Below are positions 23,687 to 35,152 of a DNA stretch of 64,000 nucleotides, piece after piece. The position numbers and the translations under genes are program-made. Source of the stretch: Pochonia chlamydosporia 170 (lineage: Eukaryota > Ascomycota > Sordariomycetes > Hypocreales > Clavicipitaceae). The notes beneath the pieces were generated by a model that had not been told where the DNA came from, ran no database searches, and saw nothing but the letters and a program-made list of their open reading frames with translations. Location of the stretch: positions 3,472,001 through 3,536,000 of the forward strand of contig NC_035791.1 in NCBI RefSeq assembly GCF_001653235.2, given 5' to 3'. How positions within the stretch are numbered: position 1 is the stretch's first letter; each line of letters opens with the position of its first letter.

Positions 23687-25655
23687 CTAGATTACGTACT
23701 GCACCATGTTAGTTACAAAGCATCATGATGGCACCGAACCGTTAACTTACAGGAATGAAGAGATAGGGAACTTGTCGCTCGTATTCGAGCCAATGTTCGC
23801 CGTATTTGTTGCGGCAACGGTGAATGTCTCGCGCGGCGCGGTGAGCAATCATGCAGCAAAAGAAGACGGGGTAGAACCACGGGAATGGGCTCCTGTTTAC
23901 AAGTTAGTGGTGTGGCTGGAGAGTGCGAGAGACCATGGGGATTCCTTACTCGAATCCAGTAATCAGACCCCATGAGATGGAGAACCATATATCAGCAGTG
24001 TAGTGGATCTTGCGTGCAAGACCGTACCAGCCGTCGACGAGGATCGTGCCCTGAGGAGTCTCAATGGTCTTGGGGTTGTGGATAGTCTGCCATGGAACTT
24101 GGGGGAAGGTCTTGCGGGCAATCATCTTTCCGCGCTCCATGGCACGGAAACGGTTCTTTTGGCTGTTGCAGCTGTCCCAGACCCAGTACCAGAAGAGGTA
24201 GGCAATGTACATGGCGGCAAGGAACCAACGGTTCCAGCGGTACTCGGATGGATCGTGGTTGGCGAGGTAGATGGTGCAGTGGCAGTAGGAGAGCGGAACG
24301 CCAGCGAGGTTCCAGAAGATGAGCATGAACCCCCACTTCTCGTAGTACATGTCCCAGGTAGTGATGATGAGCTCCTCGCCCTTGGCGCAGGCATTGGCGT
24401 AGAGGTAGTGAGCCATGACGAGGAACATGACTTCACCGGAGACGTAGCCGTAGCGTTCCCACTGACGAGCCGCCGCACCCAGGCTGAGAATGAGCAGAAA
24501 ATACCACGGCATGCGGACCTCGCAGAACATCTTGAAGTCCAAGATGCCGAACATGCGGGGGTTCAGCTCGGCGCCCATGAAGAAGTCGTAGATGGGGTAG
24601 CCGGTCATGCGGTGCTGCTTTCCGCGGTAGAGGGCGGAGAAGTACGCGACAAAACTGACCAAGAAGCCGCTCAGGATGGCAACCGACAGGAGCGGACCGA
24701 ATTCGTCAATGGCATTGTACAGTGGCCAGATGCCGGTGAAGTGCAGAACAGCCAGGATAGCAAGTGTCGTATACAAGGTGACGAATGCGTTGCAAAAGTA
24801 CTTGAGCTGCTTGCCTCCTTCATGAGGAAGCGGCTTACCCCATCCCCAGACACCAGGGAGCAAGCAGTAGCAAGCACCCTGAAAGATGAGATAGGACCAA
24901 TACCAGAACCAGGCCTTGGCGTGAGGAAAAGCGCCAGTGTACACGTAGTTGAAGAGCTGGGCTCCAAAGGAACTCCAACTCTGACCAGGACCCCGTGAAG
25001 GGAACTTGCCATCGTAGTAAGTGGCGCCCACCCACATGTACCACATGAGGATTGGGAAGAGAATCATCATGGCCAGAGTGCCAAATGAGCCGCCAAACTC
25101 GAACTCGCCCGAGTAATCGATCTTGGGGTCTTGGCCCTCGCGCCATCCGTCTACAACGCCGGCGTCGGCTGACTTTGCGGCCGTCTTCTTCTTAGGTGTT
25201 GTCTTTTTCTTGGGAGAGCCGTTTGTCGTGGCCTCCCTCCCTTCAACAGACTTGCCATTGGTGTGTGGTTTTGTCTCCTCCTCTTCGGTCAGCTCCTCAG
25301 TGAACTTGCCGGTGCGGCGGCGCGTTGATCGAGTGCGAGTTGACGTCTCGGCAGCAGAGCTCGATTCGTTGTCGGGATCGGACAGTAGCTCAGGAGGGAA
25401 TGAGGACTGGCGACGTGATGAACGGCGCGATGCAGTGGGAGTCTCTACCATGCCCTCGAAGAGTTCCTTCTTCCTGAAAGCATCGTCAGCTTAGTTCGGG
25501 CTTGTTTCACGGTGGCATCAACTGGCATTGGCATGTTGCTCGTGGTGGAGGAGACCATGGTTGGAAACAAGCCAATTGGCATGCCAATTGAAATATGTCA
25601 CTTCATAGCAAGTTCACGCGTACCTAGGGGTCTGACGCAACGAATATCTAGACAT
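23687..25655 (-). CDS. ERG4: Delta(24(28))-sterol reductase (C-24(28) reductase)
   Basis: Four exons: 25655-25624 (32 nt), 25473-23950, 23892-23751 and a 12-nt terminal exon 23698-23687; 569 residues. It reduces the C24(28) double bond in the last step of ergosterol synthesis, in the ER. The membrane part shows family blocks [39 protein letters not shown], the NADPH-binding end [20 protein letters not shown] and the terminus [14 protein letters not shown] then VPYLFIPYVI. About eight or nine hydrophobic helices are present. Exon 1 encodes [11 protein letters not shown] and splices in phase to [12 protein letters not shown], so the protein starts at 25655 rather than at the Met at 25451. Residues about 20-125 are an unusual Ser/Arg/acidic tail ending with Lys-rich repeats ([16 protein letters not shown]), absent from yeast Erg4. 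Confidence 0.94.
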
Positions 25656-27753
25656 GGTGAAGGCGGCGGCACTGTGGCCGTTGGTAACTGACGTCGAACT
25701 TAAGGATAGGAGACGAAGGTGAAAAAAAAAAAGGATGAAAATGGAGACTAGCCAAAAATCAGGTCATGTAGCAGGCATGGGAGCTCACAAGACCCGGGCC
25801 ATGAAACCAACTCTGCTTGGAATAAAAAATCGGCTACGGCAATGAAAGCAAACGGGAGAGAGGAACAAGAAGAGGCCACACAGGCAATTTTGGCGATGTG
25901 CAGACACGACACACAACAGATTGACCAGACACGCAGCCGAGGACAGAGCTGGACATCAAATGGAGCGAGTGGATGGAGGCAATCAGTGACGGTGTTACTC
26001 TATTGGCGGCGCGTTTCTTCGACCAGACAAACGCCAGTGGATTTGTTGACAATTGGTGGAGACGAGGGTACTCAGGGGCAACTTGCATCGATGTGGGGTG
26101 TTGATGGCAGACGAGTGTAGTGGCTTGGTACCAAGTCTGTCCTGGATGCTCCATTCCGACCCCGGCAACCGAGCACTGGAGATGAAGCGCTTGAAATTTG
26201 GATTGAGTCGCGCTAGTTTTAAATGAGCATTCAATGGGCTGCGATGTTGGGTAGGGTGAAGTGAAGTGAGGGGAAGGAGGGAGTATATGTGTCCTAAGCT
26301 GTACGGAGTAGACATGGTGAGAACTTTGAAGGCAAAGAAACTGGACTTGGTTAAGGTACGTGGGCATGGAAGCTGAGCGTGGTTTGGCTCAAGCAGTGAG
26401 GAGGACCACAATCATCAAATTCAACTGCGACTGTATTGAAGTTGAGAGTCATTTGGAGGGCCGATGACTCTGGGCTCAGGGCTGTGCCTTGTTTCATGCT
26501 GAAATGGACGAGTCGTGACTTGTCTGTAATTATTTGGTGAAGTACCTAGGTAGTTTATATAGATTGCAAATTGCGTGGTTGTGCAAATCCGAGTATTCAA
26601 TGTTGTAAGCATCGAAACGGTGCCGCAGGTAGAGCAGTAGCGTGTCGTGGCCTTGACATCATCCAGCCTTGTCCAAAGTAGCATGCAAAGATACATGTGC
26701 CTGCATGTGCAGTCTTATTAGGGCAACCTAAACTAGAGGAAAGTAGTGATATGAGCGATTGCCTCACTACTGCAAGCATTCCATGTCATTTGATCTTCTA
26801 ATCAACGGCGGAGAGACACTGGTTGATGGTGTTGCTCATACAAATGCACGAGTACTGCATGCCATCTGTCCTCCGTCCCGTCAGGAAGCAACACGAAGTA
26901 ATAAAAATGACGACTCAATGTGCTCCTTCATACCAGACCTTGTGCCAGACCTTGACCATTCAACTTTAAAGTTGGTGGAGCTCCAGTTCTCGCCTCAATG
27001 CCACAAGTTGACATGCTGGACCGCTGTCAACCCACTGCAGCCAAGTGCCAAGGTACCAAACGCTAGCAGATGCCACCACTCCAATTTGGATCAATGCCAT
27101 TGACCAGACTGCATGTGCGTGCACACTTGAGCCTGCGCGCCAGCACTGTTGCTACTCCCACTCCACTCTCACTCTCACTCTCAGCCCAAGTCCACGCCCA
27201 AGTTCACAGATTCAGGGTCACTGGATCAAGACCCATCACCTCCTTGCTGTCCGTCAATCTGGTCGTGCGACCCGAGAACCAGCTTCATCCATTTCTCAAC
27301 CCACGTGGACTACCACTTGACTTCTCCAACGCACTACGGCTTGTCGTTGCATCCAAAGATCGTCACATGCTGGCCAAATATTGCCAGATCGGTCCTGCAA
27401 TCCTGTAAAACTACATTCTCCAGCCTTCGACAGCTCCCAACAACACCGACCTGTCAAGTCCCATTGGACCGCAACCGCCCCAGTACTCGCCTCGACGTTA
27501 CTCTTTACACAGTTCAACTACTCAACATTGAAAACGTCGTACTTTTTAAAACTCCTACTTGACATCGAAATTCAAGAAAATTGCTCTACGGCTGCGTCTG
27601 CATCTACGCCCCCGAAACATTTCTACAAACCAGCATGGTTCGAGACGACAGTGCTTCCAACAGGCGCATATAACATCGCAAGCACAGCCGATGCAGGCTG
27701 TTTGATATTTTGACCACTCTCTTTCGCCTGTAACGAAAAACGTACAACTGTGA
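25656..27753. other. Divergent promoter region, ERG4 / phospholipase D
   Basis: A 2.1-kb gap between outward-read genes. It contains the palindrome TACCTAGGTA at 26543-26552, a tandem CCAGACCTTG-type duplication near 26932-26953, and CT-rich sequence at 27160-27185 that may belong to a long phospholipase D leader. Open frames are short and overlap on both strands; none is convincing. Confidence 0.6.
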
Positions 27754-30700
27754 ATGGCAACAGACCACCATCGGGAGCACTCGGTGTCTCCCATGAGCCA
27801 TACGCCGCAGAACGCAACTCCCTCGAATGCCGATTCCATCTCTCGATTTCAACCTCCCTCCAGTCCGCTGATTCGCGTACAAGCTCCCTCCGCCGACCTT
27901 ACAAACAATCCTGAGAATCCAAAGGCAAATATAGACCCGAAAGATTATTGGAATGACGGGAAACAACATCAAGATGTTGCCCCTGCACCAAATGGTAACG
28001 GAGCCGCACTTGGGCTAATAAACAATAAGCAACCCCCAGTAACCCATGATGAGCCGGATCAGAATTTGGAGCCCGACGGCCCTACAGGAGATCACGATGG
28101 CTCTGCCGCAACAGGGAGAAAAAGCGTCCAGTTCGCGAGACCGGAGCCTCAACTGCTGTCAACCGCCGGCCACAGTCGGCAAGGTTCATGGGATGGCCCG
28201 GAAACCCCTGGAAGACATAAAAGCTCGTCTATAATGTCTAAACTAAAAGCCCTGGCAACGGCCCCCAGTTCTCCGTCACTCAAATCACCAGCTGCGCCGT
28301 TTGCCGAAACTGCTTCCCAGTCCGTTACCAACTCGCCTACCAATACTCGCTCAGGTACTCGGCTTCCAGATACTCTCATCGAGGAGCAATCTGATGCTGA
28401 TGCTGATGCCGACGTCGACGACACTGCAGACGAATCAGCTATTCCTACAAATGGCGCCCAGAAGAAGAGAAAACGCAGAATGCGCCGGTTTAAGAAGGGT
28501 CATCTGTCAACTCCTTCTACTCCCATTCGTTTCGCAACCGACGTGGACGCATGGGGCGCGTATAATCGACTACTAAGAAGACGGGCAAGTATGCCGGACA
28601 CTTCCATGGCCTCTCAAAACCCTGATCAAGTAATGTCGGATGGAGATGCTCGAGGCGGCCCTGCCCGTCGACCATTCCGGCGCGGACATTCATATGTGGG
28701 AACTACCATGCGGCCTCCTGGCGAGGGTGAAGATCTCAATGACATGGAGAGCTCTGCGGTAGTAGGTCGCCGTGCCGGCCATGTGCGGAGAATCACTGTC
28801 TTTGGCGGAGGCGGCGTGTCAGACGGTGATGCCTTGACACCTCGTCGACCATTCTTCAACTCCGAGCGAGCTTCCAACTTTGGTGCACAAAAGTGGAAAC
28901 AGGTAAAGAGTACCCTGAAGCTCTTGCGACAGAAGAAAGAAGACCGGTTTGACTACTTCAAATCTGCAGAACTAATGGCAGAGCTGCGGGCTGGCGCGCC
29001 AGCGGTCTTGATGCTTGCTAGTATGATACAAAGGGACGAGCATGGGAATAAGAGGATCCCTGTTCTCCTTGAACAACTGAAGCTTAAAATCCAAGACAGT
29101 GCACCTATCCCGGACGATGACAAGGAGAGACACTGGATTTTCACAATCGAACTTGAGTATGGTAGTGGCCCAAGCCGAATGAGCTGGACTGTGATCCGAA
29201 CCATCAAGGACATCTACAACCTCCATTTCAGGTACCGCTTTGCCCTCAACAACGACAAGTACATGCTTGGAAGAGACCTTGGAGCTCGCCCGAAGCAGCC
29301 CAAGTTTCCCTACTCTGCATTTCCGTACTTGCGACGAGCTCGAAACAAAGATGACGACAGCGACGAGGAAGACCAAGTGAGCGTTCGAGGTGATGAGACT
29401 GGGGGTGAAGGAACTGGCGGAGAAGCCACAGCACCAGAGGATCATGGTGACGGAACACACGACGGCCAACACCAACCGACGAGAAAAAAGTCTCGAGCCA
29501 ATCTTTGGGGAATGAGGAGACGCTCAACAGGTTTCACGGACCCCGGAGAGATGTCGAACGCCGAGGGCGCCGGTCAAGCTGTCGACGTGGTCACCCGCAG
29601 ACAACGTTATGTGGATAAGCAAAGGCGCATCTTGGAAAAGTATCTTTCGGAAATGATACGATGGCTCATGTTTAGAGCGGATAGCAACCGGCTTTGTCGA
29701 TTCCTGGAACTGTCTGCTCTCGGTGTTCGGCTTGCTGCAGAAGGTAGCTATCATGGCAAGGAGGGATATCTACATATTCAGTCATCCAAGGGGCTTGATT
29801 TCCGCCGAGTCCTTACACCTGCAAAGGTCATTGCTCGTCACAGTCGTAAATGGTTCTTGGTTCGCCAGAGCTACATTGTCTGTGTCGAGTCGCCGGAGAA
29901 CATGAACATATACGATGTGTATCTCGTGGACTGCAAGTTCAGCATCGTCTCCAAGAAGAGTGCTCTTAAACAGATTGGCTCCAAGGATAAAAAGAAGGAG
30001 ATTGATCTCACTGTGGAAGCACCACCTGAAAGGCACCACACATTAACGCTGCACACATCCGAGCGCAAAGTAAGGCTGTTTTCGAGGAATCAATCCGTTA
30101 TGAAGCAGTTTGAGGATTCGATCAATGAAATGCTCAAACAATCTGCGTGGTATCAGAAAAAGCGATTCAACAGCTTTGCCCCTGTCCGAAATGGAGTATT
30201 TGCGCAGTGGTTAGTGGATGGCCGAGATTATATGTGGAATGTCTCTCGTGCAATCAACATGGCCAAAGATGTTATTTATATTCACGACTGGTGGCTAAGC
30301 CCTGAGCTCTACATGCGTCGACCAGCGTGTATCAGCCAGAAATGGCGGCTTGACAGACTCTTGCAGAAAAAGGCACGAGAAGGCGTCAAGATTTTCGTCA
30401 TCATCTACCGGAACGTTGAAGCCGCCATTCCCATCGACTCCGAGTACACAAAGTTCTCGCTATTGAACCTTCATCCAAATATTTTTGTTCAACGATCACC
30501 CAACCAGTTTAAGAAGAATCAATTTTTCTTTGCGCATCATGAGAAGATTTGTATTGTAGACCATGATGTAGCTTTCCTAGGCGGTATTGACCTGTGCTTT
30601 GGCCGCTGGGATTGCCCACAACATCCCATCGTCGATGACAAGCCTACTGGATTCGAAATGACAGAGCAGCCAAAGGATGCAGAGCACTGTCAATTGTTCC

Positions 30701-33311
30701 CGGGAAAGGACTACTCGAACCCCAGAGTTCAGGACTTTTTCAGACTTAATGAGCCATATGAGGAAATGTACGACCGCAGCAAGGTACCCCGAATGCCATG
30801 GCATGACGTTTCTATGCAGGTTGTCGGGCAACCCGCACGCGATTTGACTCGCCATTTTGTCCAACGATGGAACTACCTTCGCCGTGGACGGAAGCCAACG
30901 CGGCCTCTACCTTTCTTGCTGCCGCCCCCGGATGCCAAGTTTGACGAATTGGAAGCACTTGGATTGACTGGAACGTGTGAGGTCCAGATGCTTCGTTCGG
31001 CGAGCACTTGGTCCCTCGGCACCGATGAGACGGAACACAGCATCCAGAACGCCTATATCAAGATGATAGAGGACTCGGATCATTTCGTCTACATGGAGAA
31101 TCAGTTCTTCATCACAAGTACGGAGGCGTACAATACCAAGATTGTCAATCGTATCGGAGATGCCTTGGTTGAGCGTATTATTAGGGCGTACGAAAACGGA
31201 GAAGACTGGCGTTGCGCGATTATGATTCCCTTAATGCCAGGATTCCAGAACACGGTAGATGAGCAAGAAGGAACCAGTGTCAGACTGATTCTCATGTGCC
31301 AGTACAAGAGTATCTGCCGAGGTGAACAGTCCATCTTTGGACGGCTGCGCGCCGTCGGAATTGAGCCCGAAGACTACATCAGCTTTTACTGCTTGCGCCA
31401 ATGGGGTGTAATGAGTAACGACGCCCTTGTAACGGAGCAGTTGTACATCCATGCCAAGACCATAATTGTTGATGACCGAGTTGCACTGATTGGATCCGCC
31501 AACATCAACGAGCGTTCCATGCTCGGGTCGCGAGATTCTGAATGCGCTGCGATTGTCCGGGACACGGATATGATTACATCCACGATGGCTGGAAAGCCTT
31601 ATCAGGTCGGCCGATTTGCGCATACTCTTCGGCTGCGTCTTATGCGGGAGCATCTAGGTCTTGACATTGACGAGATTCTGGAACAAGAGCGGCAGCAGGA
31701 AATGGACCGAGATGCCTTTGAGCAAGAAATGGAAGGGATCTATCGCGAAGATGGCGCTAATCCGGGCGTTGGGTCAAGCACGGCTCGACGCGACAGTCTC
31801 TTGAACCCTCGCCAGCGAAGCTTCAATTATGAAATGGACATGGAACAGGCCAAGGCCATTCATGACGACCCTGTATCATCTTCATCATCCTCCTCGTCAG
31901 ATTCCGAGACGGCATCTAAGAAAGGAAAGAAGACGGACTCTGGCATGAGTCCACAACAGAAGAAGAAGCAACAGCTGGATGTTTCTGGATATGGGCCGGA
32001 TCAATGGAGGGCTGCAGAGAAATCTGGCCTAGATGAGGGTCGAGATTCTGTTATAGTTGCCGGCCGCGAGGTGCTAGTTCATGCTATCAACACTGATGGG
32101 AAAGGAACAGTCAGCCACCCGAGTGCACCACATGAGCCCGATCTCTCGTCACATAGACAGAACGCTGAATCAGACGGCCACGGACCCGGAGATCTTCCCC
32201 CGATGCCGGCAATGAACAGACGTACGACGGAGCAGCTGGGCCTTCTCCGTCCAGCCCAACTCCCACCCCTACCGGTAGCTGATGACACAGATATTGGAGG
32301 CCCTGCTGTGCACGTCGATCCTACTACTGGCCGTCCAAAGAGCGGTGCGTTCCATGCCATGGCTGGAGATATCAAACCGGCGGACATCACCAAAGACTGC
32401 ATGCGAGACCCGCTGCTACCCAGTTTCTTTGATGATATTTGGAATCGTGCCGCCGTGAATAATACCAAGATCTATCGCAGAGTCTTCCGCTGCATGCCAG
32501 ACTCTGAAGTTACGACTTGGCAAGAATATCGCGAGTATATGGATTACGGAACGCGTTTCCGCGCCAGCATGGAAGGTAAACCTGTTGGGGAGGAAACCGA
32601 ATTGAAACCGGACGGAAGTAGCCATATGGAGTCGACCGCTGGGGGAGCTGGCATCGGAGCCCCTGGTCCTGAGGCGATTGTGGCTGCCGCCAAGGAGAAA
32701 ATAACAGAAAAGGTAACGTCTCTCGAACAGGGACTGAACAAGCTTAATATAACGACGACACAAAACGGAGAGGCGGAGATAAGTGAAAAGACGGGGGATC
32801 TTGGTGAAAAAACAACTGGTCGTCTAAATTCGAATCCTACGCAAGGATCAGGAAAAGGGGCAGACGCCCCGTCAACAACAGCAGTGAACGGTGATGCGGC
32901 CTTCCCTGCCCTTGAAGAAACCACTAGCAAACTTTTGGAGCCACAGGCTAGCAGAAACACGGATCGCAAGACTACATTCTCGACGCTGGAAAAGCCCCCC
33001 TCGCGTGAGAATCCTTCTATACCCGCACAGGCTCAGTTCGGATCTGTCAAGAAGCGTCGCCGTGCCACTACGAAAGGCAGCCGCCGCGGATTTACAATCG
33101 ACGATATGCCATCCCGAGCCGATGCCGAAGAGCTGCTCAAGATGATTCAGGGAAATGTTGTGCAGTTTCCGTATGACTGGCTCTTGACGGAGGAGCAAAA
33201 CGGAAACTGGGGCTACCAGGTCGATGGTGTTGCGCCGTTATCAATCTAGTAAGTTGACGGCCATTACCTCTCTGTCAGAATCAGTCTAACAATCTTGTGT
33301 GTAGTGACTAG
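27754..33311 (+). CDS. PLD1: Phospholipase D (PX-PH-HKD, Spo14/PldA type)
   Basis: A very long first exon (27754-33248) is probably followed by a 56-base intron (GTAAGT donor, CTAAC branch, TGTAG acceptor) and a 7-base terminal exon 33305-33311. The product is 1833 residues; without that splice it would stop at 33249 after 1831. It hydrolyses phosphatidylcholine to phosphatidic acid. The disordered N-terminus (residues 1-300, Ser/Pro-rich, with KKRKRRMRRFKKG near 230) precedes a PX-like domain (WIFTIELEYGSGPSRMSWTV near 459), a PH domain (about 670-790) and two HKD motifs: HHEKICIVD (His929, Lys931, Asp936) and HAKTIIVDD (His1233, Lys1235, Asp1240), both intact, with IGSANINERSMLGSRDSE after the second. 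A Ser-rich patch (about 1375) and a Lys/Arg-rich C-terminal segment follow. Convergent with COQ7. Confidence 0.95.
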
Positions 33312-33682
33312 AAAAAGTTTTCGACGGCCAACAAGGCGAAGGGGGACAAGCAGCTTATTCAACCAGCAGTATTTGGGACGCAAAAAAACAGTTTGCATTG
33401 CGAAAAGGCGTTTCGACTTGTACCTGCATAGCAAGGAACACGGCACCAATTTTAAGGGAAGCATAGACACGGCGTTTGATTGTCAATTGGTTTCTTTGCT
33501 CCCATCGCATCACATTCGCACAGCGGGCCCAATTTCTTATGTAGGACATTGTATAGAGCTGCTTGTAATCTAATACATTTTACATTCTCACCTGCCAGAA
33601 ACGTACATCCAACCAGCTGGTCCCATCATATTAATATACAGCGTTCCCTGGCCGCCACTGGTAATCGTACACATGAGGAGCA
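33312..33682. other. Convergent 3' region of phospholipase D and COQ7
   Basis: Only 371 bases between two stop codons; it should contain both 3' UTRs. Nothing else is recognised. Confidence 0.6.
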
Positions 33683-34451
33683 TCAAACCCGCTCACTCAC
33701 CCAAATCGCTCCCCTACATCCTGCCCTTATAACACCCGTCAATAACCAATGCGGCTCGGCTTTCTTGGCATCATGCTCGACAGCATGATCCAAATGTTCC
33801 AGCTCCTCGTCTCGTATCCGCCTCAGCGTTGATACCAACTCGCTAATTTCGGTACTAACTTCGTAGCCCTCCGCCTCCCACTGCGTAATCATCTCCAATA
33901 ACTCCCGAATCTGGCTATTATAGTGGTCTCCAATTTCAGTCTCTACCGCCTCCGTACACGCCATGGCGGCCTCACGACCCATCAGGGCAGTCGACCATCC
34001 TAGACCGGTGGCCAGGACAGACCACAGCGGATACAAGGCCGTAGGACGCACGCGGTGCTTGTGGATGAGTTCGTTGAATGTTGTAAAGTGGCCGGCTTCC
34101 TGGTCGTACATGTGGGCCATGAGCGGACGGAGGTGAGGATGTTGTCGGACGATGGGCGGCGTTTGGGCTTTGTAGATGAGTGTTGCGGCTAGTTCGCCAG
34201 CTTGGTTGACGCGGAGCTGGGGAGTGTTAGTACGTGAGTGTGGAAATAGGGGGGATGCAGAGGCTTACTGCGGAGGAGAGAAACTCGCGCTGTTCTTTCG
34301 TCAAGGGTTTGTGTTTCTTGGTGTTGGGAGGTTCGGAAGCTTGTGCGAGGGGAGATGGTGTGGTTGAAATTGGTCGACGGGAGTGAGAGCAGAGGAGCCT
34401 GGGAGAGGAGAGGCTCCGTATGGGCCGTGATAGGCACCGTGGTGAGGACAT
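33683..34451 (-). CDS. COQ7: 5-demethoxyubiquinone hydroxylase, mitochondrial
   Basis: Two exons, 34451-34269 and 34216-33683, give 238 residues. It hydroxylates demethoxyubiquinone in ubiquinone synthesis on the matrix side of the mitochondrial inner membrane. The first 45 residues are rich in Arg and Ser with no acids early (MSSPRCLSRPIRSLSSPRLL), a clear mitochondrial targeting sequence. The di-iron carboxylate protein follows: LRVNQAGELAATLIYKAQ supplies the first Glu, MYDQEAGHF the first E-x-x-H, ETEIGDHYNSQ the mid-helix Glu, and DEELEHLDHA the second E-x-x-H. The C-terminus RAGCRGAIWVSERV is the family ending. All metal ligands appear present. The intron falls at phase 0 between the leader helix (EFLSSA) and the first iron-binding helix. 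Confidence 0.96.
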
Positions 34452-35152
34452 GGCTGTTTGTTGTGGAAGGTTGATGTTTTGGGATGTTGAGTGGGAGATC
34501 GAACGATGTTATCTTGCCGAGCTGATTTGGGTGTATCAGAGGACCCGCTGATGGGTCATTATGTCATTGACTGAAGAGGCGGCGACAGAACTTTGAATTG
34601 ATGGAAGAGAAGATGAGACTTGTATTTGATACTTCTATATACTTTAAATTTGCAATACAAACTTTACTATCTTTGAAATTTGTTCGTGTCAAAGCATTGA
34701 GAATGATTTCGGTGCTTGAGAGACGACAGTGTGAGAATGTAATGGACCTTCCAAAATCATACTGTATGCTGCCAACGGACAAACCCTTTGCCGTAGACGC
34801 AGGAAGGCCAGAGCACAGCGCTGCCTCGCGCCACACGTGTAGGAGTTGAGCACTGTGGCCCAATAGGGAGCGCTCACTCAATTTACGACCAAAGTGCGGC
34901 AACTACAAAAAACTTGCTTCTTTATTCTTCGCCTCCCATTGTTTTCGCCGCATCCGAATAATTCGCTATTGTTACCCTCGGACTCGCATTGCATCGTGTC
35001 CTGCTCCCCTACCGGAGTGAGCCATCGGCTTGGACGACTTGAACGCGCCTTGGCTGTGACTTGCCTTGTTCGACTTGGCCCTGCAAACTTGGACCGAAGT
35101 TTGCCATCCTCAGTCGCCACAGACTCGACCATCAAATCTTGACGATACCATC
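34452..35152. other. Divergent promoter, COQ7 / RTF1
   Basis: A 701-base intergenic region between outward-read housekeeping genes, presumably a shared promoter. An AT-rich stretch is at about 34600-34690 and a C/T-rich leader precedes the RTF1 ATG. No gene seen. Confidence 0.6.

Noticed and set aside
24003..24998. A 331-codon open frame antisense to ERG4
   Set aside because: It mirrors the ERG4 reading frame and its length follows from G/C-biased third positions in the real gene; the product is acidic and featureless.
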